Shown: positions 1-10,933 of the stretch, piece by piece
How positions within the stretch are numbered: position 1 is the stretch's first letter
Layout of the letters: the number at the start of each line of letters is the position of its first letter
DNA from: Verticillium longisporum
Lineage: Eukaryota; Ascomycota; Sordariomycetes; Glomerellales; Plectosphaerellaceae
Assembly (NCBI GenBank): GCA_019188255.1
Contig: JAETXT010000003.1
Span: forward strand, 310,001-374,000
Direction: 5' to 3'
Length of the DNA stretch: 64,000 nucleotides
Program-made: the position numbers and the translations under genes
The notes under the pieces: model-generated
Told to the model about the DNA's origin: nothing
What the model saw: only the letters and a program-made list of their open reading frames with translations
The model's database searches: none

Positions 1-81
1 CCCGATATTAGTCCCTTAGGCAATCCTATCCACAAAGAAAAGATAGCCGGTATTGAACTAATATTAGGGGATTACCTAGGT

Positions 82-122
82 CGGTGATCACTATATAGGA
101 TTCACCGATATAGTGATCACCG
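82..122. repeat. perfect 15-bp inverted repeat (hairpin)
   Basis: Positions 82-96 and 108-122 are perfect reverse complements, with an 11-base spacer. The arms contain GTGATCAC, itself a palindrome. The spacer carries ATTCACC, related to the GTGAATC/GATTCAC words that recur to about 220. It may be part of a degenerate inverted-repeat transposon or MITE. Confidence 0.85.
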
Positions 123-174
123 GGGCTGGGATTCATAGCTCTCAGGAGCACGTGATTCACAGCTTACGTGATCG

Positions 175-202
175 GTGAATCAGATGGGTATATCTGATTC
201 AC
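175..202. repeat. perfect 11-bp inverted repeat (hairpin)
   Basis: GTGAATCAGAT at 175-185 is the exact reverse complement of ATCTGATTCAC at 192-202, with a 6-base loop. The same GATTCAC word is repeated at 153-160. Together with the 82-122 hairpin it makes a palindrome-dense block at the window edge. Confidence 0.85.
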
Positions 203-2553
203 GTAGGTAGCGGTGATTTAGAGAGATAGAATCATCAACTACATCACAAGACTTATATCACCTACCCTACCTATTCAGAGCTCTCAGGCACAGCCAAAGC
301 AATGAAACGGGGTTCACATAAGCAGTGAAGCCCTCTCAACAATAATACTCTATAGAAATAGCTAGTAGCCTCTCATTAATTAGAATTTTTGGGTAGTATA
401 GAAAATGCATAAGCTAATCCTAATTGGGACTAGTATTCCTAATTTTTATATATTCCAGGAAAGACCCTCCGGGGTCAGTATATTTACATTTTGGGTTTTG
501 AGCCAGTTCGGCCTGCAGTCTTCCGAACCATGGCGGTTAATCGAAGAATTTCCATCGTCATTTGATATCCATCGGCTAGTAGCAGCATCCACGTTTCACA
601 TCATCTCCAGGCATCTCAGATTGACTGGCCTCGATAAACGGAGTTGTCTCAGCCTTACGATTTGAAAATAACACAGTATCCGTCTCGTCAAGTAATCAGG
701 CGTTGAACCAAGCACTCACCGGCTCTACATCATCCAATTATCGATTCTTTCCAAGTATTGGTTTGACGAGCGCGTTTCAGGTCTTGCATGTAAGGTACTT
801 GCACAATCCGTTCAATACTGCCAATTCTTCAGGACGCCGTGCTTGATGGCTTCCTGCAGTTATTCTTCTTCACCAACGCCTCATGATGCCTACCGGTCTT
901 CACCTCCAGGAGCAGACAGAATGCCAGACATTCCAAGACCGTCATGTCTCTGGATGGCTTGCAAACCTTGTTACCCAAGAGACACCGAAGTTACAAAAGA
1001 AACGATATGCGACACGACAGAAAGGTGGAAATCAAGGCAAAAGTTGATCGAGGCATCCAGGCCCGAGACCTACAACAGGCTCTCAATTATCGCGCACAAG
1101 AATCTTTTCTGCTTGAGATTCCTTGCATCAATAAATGGCCGATGCCATGGTGAATACGTCATGTAGGCGTCCCCATGTAGGGAGAGCAAAGACCCTGGTT
1201 GGCACGTAGGACTGTGCCTCAGCCCTGACAGGCATTGTTCTTTCATGAAGTGGACGCATGAAGCCCTGTTTAGGCCTACATGCACATTGAATGCCTGACG
1301 GCCCTGTTCTACTCGGATCTTGCCCCTATTCAGCGGGAAAGTGACAGCAACCTGGTCGCGGGCAGCGGCAACACGAACCGATGGTGCCTAACATTGTCCC
1401 CCACGAGCGCCGTTGTGCAAGTCATTCGGTACAAAATGAGAGCTGGGAATTGTGACACTGCCTTATTGAAGTACGACCCAGAACTGCGTCCGCACCTATC
1501 AAGAGTTGACGAAAGCATTACAAATAAGGCGTAAGTGCACGGGTTGGGGTCATCACAAGCCCCCTGCCTTGCTGCATCGGTAGTTTGGGCACGGCGGCGT
1601 CTGCCGTCGGTCACGCAACGTCAACTGGGAAGCCTCGATGCCCTCCCTGCCTTAGTAGGTGTCCGTTGCCGCGCCCAGCGCAGGTCATCCTGGACGAATA
1701 CAACGCAGGGCAGGGAACATTGCAGTATGAGGTACCTCAGGTAGGAGCACACTGGCTGGCTAGATGCTTAACGGTGTGTTGAGGGTTGCGAACATGGGAA
1801 GCAATGACCGAAAAGAATGCGAAACCTACATCATTCATTCTGGGTTGTAGACGTATTGAAACGATTGAAATGCGGGGATCAAGGCAGAAGAACCACACCG
1901 CCATCGCTTTTTCTTTTTACAGCCACAGGCTGCCTAGTTCCCCGCTATCTGATCGGTGTGCAAAGACGACGATGGTCGTCGAGGCGGTGTAGGAACAGAG
2001 CGGGGTCCATGTGTTCTTCATTAACGCTCTTTACCCCCTCCCCCAAGGTATCATGGCTACGTGTAGAGCAGAGATTGAAGTCTTCTTTCAGCAAGATATG
2101 TTTAGAAATCGCGTTTGACAAGGAGCGGGCAAATCTTCTGCATTCCGTCGTTCCGTGGGAGTTGGTATGACGTTATTGGGATCTCCATGCGGGCGTCTCT
2201 GGACAAAGTTGGATTGTCTCGTTGGGTATGATTCGGCAGACCACTGATAAACAGTTAGGCTTTCATGCGTGATGGGAGGACAAATCCGCACCACGTTACG
2301 TGGGATACCTGCATTTCTCGATACGGATGACGCCTCGTCACTGGTGCGAGCAGCACGGAGCCAGATCGTTGCGTTGGCATCAGTCAAATAAACGAGCACT
2401 ATTACCTTGGTCGGGCCACATCAAGCTCAGAAGTCATGACTGTTTAGTTTTATTTTATACGTCACGCTGCCTTGTCTAAACCCAAATGTAGCTCACCATG
2501 ACATCTGATACGACATGAGCGCGGTCGAAAGCATGACGGCCCAACTGCATGTA

Positions 2554-2561
2554 CAAGGATG
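2554..2561. repeat. left target-site duplication of the hAT MITE
   Basis: CAAGGATG immediately precedes the left CAGCGCTG terminus and is identical to the 8-mer directly after the right terminus. Confidence 0.85.
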
Positions 2562-3224
2562 CAGCGCTGCCGTCAATTCAATCCTATCAATTCAAACAGT
2601 CAAATAACTAATCAAATCACACCTAGTTCACGATTTAAATAGTTAAATTACCCTATTCGAATTAATTAACTATTTAAATACTATCAAGTTATATATAAAT
2701 CTCGGGATTTCTATATTCCGGTAGATCATGTAACTAAAAAATAGAGTTGCACGTTATTACGGAATGGAATGGCCTGCCCTATGGCCCTGCCCTATAGCCC
2801 TGCCCTATGGCCGCCTATGGCCTGACCTATAGGCACGTGACCTGTCTATAGGCACGTGACCTGCCTATAGGCACGTGACCTGCCTATAGGTACGTGACCT
2901 GCTTCTACTTACTTAAGCCTACGTAGCCTACCTACCTAGATAGCTGAATTCATCTATCTTATACCTATAGAATAGCTATATAGCTTCTATTAAGTGTTCC
3001 TAGCGTAACGCCTGCCTAGTCCCCAAGACCTGACTCTAGACCTAGCCCCCTAGAGCCGTAGCTATTTCTGTGCGTATCATTTAGTTAGCGATAGCTTCAT
3101 TTACTGATTTAAACCGTATTAAATCCAGTTAATTAATCCAAATAGTCAAATCTATAGTCCGAAATATATCAAATAGTCAATTCCACCCCTGATATTTGAA
3201 TTGATTGAATTGACGGCAGCGCTG
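2562..3224. mobile_element. non-autonomous hAT-type MITE (663 bp) with 8-bp target duplication
   Basis: The two ends are perfect inverted repeats of 22 bp beginning CAGCGCTGCCG. After a short indel the similarity continues with a CAATTCAAA word. The element is flanked on both sides by the identical 8-mer CAAGGATG (2554-2561 and 3225-3232), as expected for a target-site duplication. An 8-bp duplication and termini starting with CAG are hallmarks of hAT-superfamily transposons. There is no transposase-like frame inside; the interior is AT-rich with a GC-richer tandem array at 2778-2902. The element is therefore non-autonomous. The intact duplication and perfect ends suggest a fairly recent insertion, although the interior looks degenerate. 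Confidence 0.88.
2827..2902. repeat. 4 x 19-bp tandem repeat with CACGTGAC cores inside the MITE
   Basis: Four consecutive 19-bp units of the form CTATAGGCACGTGACCTGC lie here. Unit 1 ends in T instead of C and unit 4 has TACGTGAC instead of CACGTGAC. They are preceded at 2778-2810 by about 2.5 shorter 13-bp units (CCTATGGCCCTGC). CACGTG is the classical E-box core bound by bHLH factors, so this is a dense array of potential binding sites; binding is inference only. Confidence 0.9.
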
Positions 3225-3232
3225 CAAGGATG
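3225..3232. repeat. right target-site duplication of the hAT MITE
   Basis: CAAGGATG directly follows the right inverted-repeat terminus and matches 2554-2561 exactly. Confidence 0.85.
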
Positions 3233-4492
3233 TTTCTGTTTGCCTCCTTATCCGGCATGAGACAAAGATACCTCGGTCTATAGCTCCAAGAGGTTATCTC
3301 AAATATTTTTCCCCTGATGTCTTGGTGCCCAAGTATGTCAAATGAGACTAGGCTTGGGCGTGCGAGGTTCGTGGCTGCTTGAGGCACATATCCTCTTCCA
3401 ATGAACAGTTCTCGTTCAAACTAAGCATTGCATTTGATATATCAACCTAGTAATGGCCGTATCTGAGAACTGGCCCTCTGTAGTCCATCGAAACAGATTT
3501 ACGACTACGACCGTAGGGCAATCAAGTAGTTTGATGGCCCCTCCCGGGCCACAGGTCTTGAAAAGTCCAGCAATTCGTACAACTATGTCAATGTCAAAAG
3601 ACTCGTATTACTTCATTCATAACCAACCCTTTCATTGCAGCTTTTCACGTTCGCTGGCATGACTTATCTGACTGCTCCGTATGGGGTTTCCTGCACGTTC
3701 GATCAGTGGGGGAGAGTTGTTTCTTGTATCTCTTGTGTCGACATACTATGTTTTGAAACCCTCATGTCTTTAAGATGTCGCACGTCCTCTCTAAGAATCT
3801 GGATGACAGCAAATGTAGTGACTTTCGTTAGCTGGTCATCAACTATGATTCCTGCTTGACGTGAAGACCCGGACCCGCGGTTGCGCATATGAAATTAAGC
3901 AGTCACTGACAATCTCGCCTCCAGACAAATTTATATTCCTCAAAATTCTAGCGCTCTGGATACCAATCGAACGTATTACCGTCGTTCAAAGAGCCTATCA
4001 AATTTGGCCGCGAGCTGTCTGAAGCATCGTAGCTCGAGGTGCGCTGGGCGTTGCGGCGAATTTGGGCAGGATATTATGGCAAATAGAACACCTTTCACCT
4101 GGCTGGTGGGAAAAAATCATAATCATAGTCGTGGAATTAAGGGTATAATCTATGATAATGTAATCACTGCAATTGCCTTCCGGTTCTTGGTTTCAATCAC
4201 GAGAATCGCTCAAATTGTTGATCTTGATGACGTAGCCAGTGTAGGCTGTTGAAGACAGAGTAAAGCGTTGACGGCACTTAAAGTGACCAAAATTGACGAG
4301 AGGGGCGGGCAATAATACAGTTGCGAATCTCACAGCAAAAGCGCTTTGATAAGGCTAGAACTCCTGGAGCCAAAAGCAGCCTTCAGCAAGATTCTGGTGG
4401 CATGGTGAGGGTTAGGTTTGGTATGAGAGTACCTGATTGGTGACGGGTTTGGTGATCCCGAACCCCCAGCATCAAATGTCGCGTGCATTCAC

Positions 4493-4516
4493 CACGTGGG
4501 AGATGCTACCCACGTG
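4493..4516. promoter_or_regulatory. paired CACGTG boxes as an inverted repeat upstream of the NO VEIN-like gene
   Basis: CACGTGGG (4493-4500), an 8-base spacer and CCCACGTG (4509-4516) form a perfect inverted repeat about 390 bp before the ATG at 4905. The symmetry and the E-box core suggest a dimeric bHLH-type site. No functional proof can be read from sequence. Confidence 0.4.
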
Positions 4517-4904
4517 ATTGAACTGGCCCAGAATCGGACACCGAGGACGATTGGGGTAAGTCCGGTTCGTTGCGTGAACGTAAGACGGCGCGATGTGTCC
4601 CCTGGTCGTGGTGATCAGCCGTGCTGCAAAGCGGCAGTGCAAATCAGCCCCAGACCAAAGTGGTCAAGGTTGGGCGCCTTTCCGGAGGCAGTGATGGCAC
4701 ATGGGCAAATTCAATGCGCAAATGAAGCCTATAACGCCGGGGGTGTCCGAGGCGTTGACTCAACCCATTTTGAGATCACTGGCAAAGAGAATATATACGG
4801 GGGCAACATCGGCCGGGGCGTCTGGGCTGGGGAGTTTTCTCCTCATCACTGAGGTCTCTCTGGGTGACAGCGACTGCCAGCAATTGACGCGACGAGCCAG
4901 CGCC

Positions 4905-7900
4905 ATGGATACAGACTTTCCGCGGTCTGCTCGGGAAGCCGAAGATCACATCCGTCAAATCCGTCGTGACAAGGGCCTCGGCGATGGTCCAGGGCAAATT
5001 GGTAACAACGGCGCCGACCTGGAATCCGCGTTGAAGGTGTTAGTAGGGCGCTTGTCGTCGCGGATCAACCCGAACTGACGTTGGCAGTCTATCCCACGAT
5101 CTGTACCAAACAGCGACGCATTTTCTGCTCGAACTCATTCAAAATGCCGACGACAACACGTACACGGTTGACGCCCCGACGCTGGCCATCACGTACAGGC
5201 CCGGGCGAGTCAGAATCGATTGCAACGAGCGCGGGTTCTCACGCAAGAACATTGAAGCCATCTGTCGCATTTGCCAGAGCACGAAGAGCGGTAGAAGCAA
5301 ATCCGCTGGGTTTGTCGGTGAGAAGGGCATCGGTTTCAAGGCCGTCTTCAAGGTGGCGTCAACCGTCTGGATCTCCTCTGGGCACTACTCTTTCAGGTTC
5401 GACCGCGATGGGCATCTCGGGATGATCGCTCCGATCTGGGATGCATTTCCCGAAGCTCCCAGGCCTGGGTTTACTTCCATCTACCTGAAGCTGGCAAGAG
5501 ACTGCAATGAGGGGGGCATTGTCGACGAGCTTCGCTCCTATGATGCCAAGATTCTCATATTCCTTCGCCGTCTGCAGCGGCTTGAGATTGACGTCCAACG
5601 GGAGTTCTGGAAGTCCGGCGACTTCAAGACGGTGCTCAGCCGACAAGCGAATACTCCAGGCAACCCTTCCATGCCGACATTGATGAATGATGGTGTCAAG
5701 AAGCAATATCTTGTTTGGCGCCACACAGTCAACCGATTGCCAAACGATGCAAGAAGGCCCGGCATATCGAGCTCAGAGGTGGTCCTAGCATTCCCTCTCG
5801 ACAAGGACGGAGAAACCCCTCTCATAGAGAGGCAGAGTGTCTATGCATTCTTGCCTATCCGCGACTATGACTTCAAGGTGAGGGGATCTGTTTTGTGATT
5901 TGGATGATACCAGCAGCGCTGATCCTGCTCTGTGACCTAGTTCCTACTTCAGGCAGACTTCCTGCTGTCTGCCAACCGTGAAGATGTCCACGCTGATCTG
6001 CCATGGAACCTGGCGTTGACGACGGCTGCGCAAAAGGCCTTTCTGGACGCTGTCAGGCATATGAGCAACCTCTACAACAAACTGCGCTACACGTGGTTCC
6101 GCTTCGTGACATGCAGCTACAGCGCGCAGCTCGGCATCTTCGCAGACCTGCAGAGAAAACTGCTCGCGGACCTCCAGAAGACACAGCTTCTCGACTCAAC
6201 CTGGGGCCGGAAGAAGAAACCGATGAAGCTGACACGAGTACCCGAAATCTTCTGCGACAACGACGGCCGGCCGTTCATGCTTCACTACAAGAATGACGAC
6301 CGTTATCTGTCGCCCAAGTACAGCCAGGACGAGTCTGACGCGAGCAGCCTCAGGGCTCTGGGCGTCAAGGATATCACGCCTGAAGCCTTTATGAACGAGA
6401 TTGACAAGCTGCTCAAGAAGCACCGCGGGTCGTTTTTCCAGAAGCAGACCAAGGACTGGCACGCCAAGTTCTCGCAGACGCTGACTTCGTCTGCGTTTGT
6501 CAGCTGGTACTACAGGAAGCGGACCATGGCCATCATCCCGCTGCGCGACAAGAGCTGGACGTCGATGAACGAGGGACAGGTGTACTTTGCGGCTCAGTCA
6601 AACTCGACCCTCGTCCCAGAAGGAATCAAAATTCGCATTGTCGACCCCGAGGCGGCGGCTGACCCGGCCCGTAAGCTGCTCTTCGAGCACCTGGGCGTGG
6701 CGAACCTTTCCAGGCCGCTTGTCGCAAACATGATCATCGAAGCGCATGCGAACGAGAATTTTAAGCCGGACGGCCTGAAGCCTGCGACCTTGGTATCGCA
6801 CGCGCGGTACGTCTATCTAGAGAATTGGGAGCAGAACGCTTATCGGACGCAAGAGCTCTGGTTTGCTCCTCAAGAGGGCCCTTGCCGCAAAGGCTCAGCC
6901 ATGTATCTCCCTCTGGACGTGCCGGGAGCCGCCAGCAGACTCTTGCCGAAGGTCGCCAATGGGGGCTACGGGTTCCTCCATGCTTCCTATCTCGAAGTCC
7001 CTGAGCCCCAGAAGAAGAAGTGGCACGAATACCTCGTCAAGACGCTGAAGGTCAGTATATATCCTCGCCTCTGGGCCACGGAGCGGGTCGAGACGGATTA
7101 CTTGCACGCCGACTTCAACTACATCGTGGACAATGCGGCCCCCATGGCTTGGATGGTGCTGCTGCGCGATGGATGGAGTTACTACAGAGAGGTGCTCGAT
7201 ACAAGCGTCACTGCCCTGGGGGCTCTCGCCAACGAACGATGGCTGCTGGTGGCTCGAGTCAAGAGGCTCAAAGTAGTCTGCATGGGGAGGTCGACCCGTC
7301 CGCCAGTCTCGGAAACTTTCAGACCATCTGAGGCCCTTGTCGAGAAATGGGGCAGTTTGCCTCCTTTTATAGATCTCCCCCAGCCTGAGAACGCGCGGTG
7401 GGAGGCGGTTTTGCGTCACCTGGGCGTCCTTACCTTGCCAACCCTCAGCTTCTACATTGACAGCTTGCGAAGCGCAAAGATGGTGGCGACGACCTCCATG
7501 GAGATCATCGAAAGCCTGATGACAGAGATTGAAGCAAAAGGCACGACGACCGAAAGGCGGCAAAAGATCATGTAAGTCATCCTGGGGAGGCCATCACATC
7601 GACGTGTTTGCTGATGACACGGGATAACAGGTCAGAGTTCCGAGACTCTTCCCTCATCTGCATCCCGCCCGAGGGCGACCGAGAGTCCCGTCTCTGGATG
7701 GGCACGAGTCCGTGTTTCTGGGACGGCGAATCATGGCTCAAGCAGTCTTATGGTTTGGCAAAGCATTACCCCAACCACGAATCGCTGTTCCGGAACTGCC
7801 TCATGATCCCGGATGTCGGGGTTGAGCACATCATCAAGGAGGCCAAACGCATCAGCGAGAGGGGGAACAATACGATTCCCTACATCGAGAAGATCCTCTC

Positions 7901-9924
7901 CGCCTTGGCAATCCATTCCGACTACCACATTACGGTGCAGCAGAAGAAGGAGCTCGCGGCCATGGCCATCTTTCCAATCTCGACCGGCCCCGCTGACGGT
8001 ACCTACCAGTACCTGACATCGATCAACAGCAAGAAACCGTGGCTGATCGCGGACCGAGAGGTGTTTAAAACACAGTTCCAGCACCTCCTGCCCATGCTGG
8101 CGTTCAGCGTCAGGTTTGTGCTGAAGATCCGCAAGTTCCTCCTGGCCCTGGATCTGGGCGACCGGTGCCTCAGCAAGCTGGCCTCGAGTGTAACGGAAGC
8201 CCGCGGGGATGCCGTGATAAACAAAGAGCTGACGGAGAAGTACCGGTCAAGGAGTTCGCTCTTCTTCAGGTATGTTGCCCTAAACCCATGCCGAGCCCTT
8301 CGCGGCCAGTGCCTTTGTGTTCATGAGGCGAGGTGAGACCATAGCTGACGTGCTACGAACAGACTTATGCCCGAGGAACAGCCAAACCAGGAGCAGGTGC
8401 GCGACAAGTTCCGCAGTATTGACGTGTACGTGGCGTCGGAGATCTCGCAGTACTGGACAGCGCCACTCGGGTTCACGCAGATCCGCAGTACGCTGGCGAC
8501 GGGCGCGGCGTTTCTCGAGTGCGACTATGCCGGGGACCTGCGGATTTACCTGCGCAAGGGCTACGAGACGGAGGCCTACCCCTGCGAGCTGTCGGAGCAG
8601 CTGCGGAGCTTCTTCAGCATTGACATCGAACATCGAGATCTGGTGAGCGTCGTGCTGACGGCGGAAGTCGATCGGGTCGAGCAGATATTCGACGCCAGGG
8701 GTATCCTGCCGTCGATACCTGACGATGACGACGAGGAGGATGGTGACGCTGAGACGCAGAGCGGCGCCGATGCTGGGGCCAAGACGGGCAACAACTATAT
8801 CCCCGGGGTGGGCGTCGTTCCTGTCACGACAGGGCCTCGCGCCGGCAGCAGTAGCGGCGAAGTTTCACGGTTCTCACGTCTTCTGGGCAATAGTCGGTTC
8901 AGTGCCGCGTTTTACGGCCAGCCGAACAACTCTTACGAGTCTCTGCCGTCGTACACAGCAGCGATAGCAAGGTCGACGGGGAGCGCCGCCGCCGGCGGAG
9001 CTACAGAAAGACGGACAATTCCCGGCGCTTACACGTTGCCGTTCCTGAGAGGCGCCTTGAGAGAGCTGAATTTCCACCAGAAGGAGGGAACCGTCATCGG
9101 TGCGCCGGTCACACCGCCGGGCTTCCTGGATCGGGTCAAGACGTTTGCACAACGCGACAGTGACCTTGGAGAGCTATTCGTGAGTTTTGTTTCCCTGCCC
9201 TTCTTCTGTATCCTCTCAACCCAGTTCATCACACGCACAAGACAAGGCCGCAGCTGACTCTCCCGTTCAAGGTCGCCGACATTCTCACCGCCGTTCTGGG
9301 CCCTCAGTACGACGCAGGCACAATGTGGACGTCGCGATCCAAGAGAAAAGCAGAAGAGGCCGCCTTCAACTTCACAGACTCGCAGGGACGGTTCAGCGCG
9401 TTCCTGATGCGCCTCGAGGGGACATCAGGCAAGGGCCAGGGCTTCAACCGCTTCGTCTACCACATCGACGTCAAGGCGACAGACAAGCCGCAGACGAATC
9501 ACTTCAAGATATCGCAGGACGAGCTCAACCGGGTAAGCACAGGTCTTGACAGCATTCAGCTTTTGAGTGCAATCTCCCTTGTCGTGGACCATCTGCTAAT
9601 CGTGGCGTTCAGGCCCGTCAGTTTTCAATCCACAGCAAGGTCGAGTCCAGCCTGCCGGCACCGATGAAGCACGTCTCGATCCTGGTGCACATTTCCGAGC
9701 TGCGCAGGGAGCCCAAGATTCTGTTCCTGGCGGATCCATGGGACCTGTTCGCTGAAGGGCAGCTGACGTTGGAAAACGCGTCGAGCTACAAGGCGAGCCT
9801 GAACCTGCGGCCGTGGGTGGGCGCAGCCGGCAACGAGGGTGGTTTCGATTCTGTCCAGATCCGATCGAGGGATGCTGCTGGAGTTCCTCATGATGATATG
9901 AACACGACTGAGAAGAAGGGCTAG
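4905..9924 (+). CDS. NO VEIN-like protein: GHKL/HSP90-type ATPase domain plus C-terminal DUF3883-like domain
   Basis: Seven exons are proposed: 4905-5038, 5088-5877, 5953-7571, 7631-8269, 8363-9179, 9272-9532 and 9613-9924, giving about 1523 residues. All junctions are GT-AG and keep frame. The N-terminal part has the GHKL/HSP90-like ATP-binding signature: ELIQNADDN at residues 60-68 (N box), DCNERGF at 89-95, and GFVGEKGIGFKAVF at 119-132. A very long middle region follows without an obvious motif, then an acidic linker (DDDDEEDGD). Residues about 1390-1470 (FVYHIDVKAT, then ISQDELNRA) match the NO VEIN C-terminal DUF3883 pattern, whose fold is related to PD-(D/E)XK nucleases; the D-V-K triad of that fold is visible at 1399-1401. 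Plant NO VEIN is a large nuclear protein needed for vascular patterning; the role of the fungal relatives is unknown. The ATG at 4905 has a good context (CGCCATGG). No frameshift is seen. Confidence 0.87.
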
Positions 9925-10264
9925 TGGACGAATGAATGAATGGTAGAGGGCGTAAGTGGCGATCATGTAGAACGAATGCTCATGTCATGTTTGGATGTAG
10001 TATGAGTGCTCCTTCGAAAATGGCTGCCTACCTCGTGCCCCTCCTCACCGCCCGTGTCTCGTTTCGTGGCCAGGCACCAGTCGATCACCAGCCGACAAAC
10101 CTGGTGTTTCTTCGTCAGGCAACCTCTTGGTGAGACTACATCAACCCGTCTCATCTCACACACGTCTCATCTCTCACATTGATCATCTTCGTCATACAAT
10201 CACACACCAAATCAAATCGGCATATCGTCCAAACGACAAGAGGAGCCAGCCTCCAGAGCCCACA

Positions 10265-10843
10265 ATGCCGCCTCCGCCACCAAACCCACCCCTCACCTTC
10301 ACGACAGACGCCTCCCTGCCGTCCATCTACACGGCGCCTCTGTCCCAGTCCTCTTCCCCGCCTTCGCCACGTCTCGTCGTCGGAGCCGCCGTTCTCCATC
10401 GCGACGGCAGCTCCAGCCCACGCATCCTGCTCGTCCAGCGCAGCGCCCACGAGTTCCTCCCCAACCGCTGGGAGCTGCCCGGCGGCAGCGCCGACCTGGT
10501 CCACGACGCCTCCCTCGCCGCCGGCGCCGCGCGCGAGCTGTACGAGGAGACGGGCCTGCGCGCGCGCCACGTCGCCTCGCTCCTCGGGAGCTACGCGTGG
10601 CTCGATCACGGGAGGACGTGGGTCAAGCATTCGTTTCTCGTCGAGGTGGAGGGAGGGGGAGCGCAGGCACCGCCCCAGGTCCGGCTGGATCCGGAAGAGC
10701 ACCAGGACCACGTCTGGGCGACTGAGGAGGACGTTAGGACAGATCATGTCGGGGAACGCAAGCTCGAGTGGACGAGCGAGGACCAAAAGGCTGATGTGCT
10801 GAGGGCATTGGCAACGGACAAGGATACGTCGTCGTCTTCGTGA
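10265..10843 (+). CDS. Nudix hydrolase family protein
   Basis: Single exon, 192 residues from the ATG at 10265 (context CACAATG). Longer upstream starts lack support, because the upstream peptide is unlike protein sequence. After a proline-rich start, residues 37-60 (VVGAAVLHRD, then ILLVQRS) form the first strands of a Nudix fold. WELPGG at 69-74 and RELYEETGL at 90-98 are the Nudix box, so the metal-binding REx2EE core is intact. The first half of the box is unusual: the spacing from GG to RE is two residues longer than the canonical box, and its Glu is not conserved. The family hydrolyses nucleoside diphosphates linked to another group; the substrate cannot be read here. It converges on RQC2 with only 90 bp between the stop codons. 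Confidence 0.85.
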   Translation: MPPPPPNPPLTFTTDASLPSIYTAPLSQSSSPPSPRLVVGAAVLHRDGSSSPRILLVQRSAHEFLPNRWELPGGSADLVHDASLAAGAARELYEETGLRARHVASLLGSYAWLDHGRTWVKHSFLVEVEGGGAQAPPQVRLDPEEHQDHVWATEEDVRTDHVGERKLEWTSEDQKADVLRALATDKDTSSSS

Positions 10844-10933
10844 TTGATCATCTCGAGGCGTGAGCCACGGCTCTGCTTCTGCCGCGGACAGCCGGATCTG
10901 TGTACGTCTATACAACATCAACATGCATGCCCT

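Larger units (their letters stand above)
1..4904. other. gene-free, AT-richer repeat-bearing left flank
   Basis: No open frame in this stretch shows a recognisable domain, a plausible intron-exon structure or the C/G-ending codon use of the genes further right. Base composition is visibly richer in A+T, especially at 1-420 and 2580-3180, and inverted and tandem repeats are frequent (listed separately). The longest frames (for example 405-665 plus, 843-1166 plus, 2088-2399 minus) are short, unrecognised and could be remnants. This looks like a transposon-eroded intergenic block, followed by the promoter region of the NO VEIN-like gene from roughly 4300. Confidence 0.7.

Noticed and set aside
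2088..2399. 103-residue minus-strand frame in the left flank
   Set aside because: It reads somewhat like protein but I cannot match it to any family and there are no supporting exons. It may be a gene relic, so I do not annotate it.
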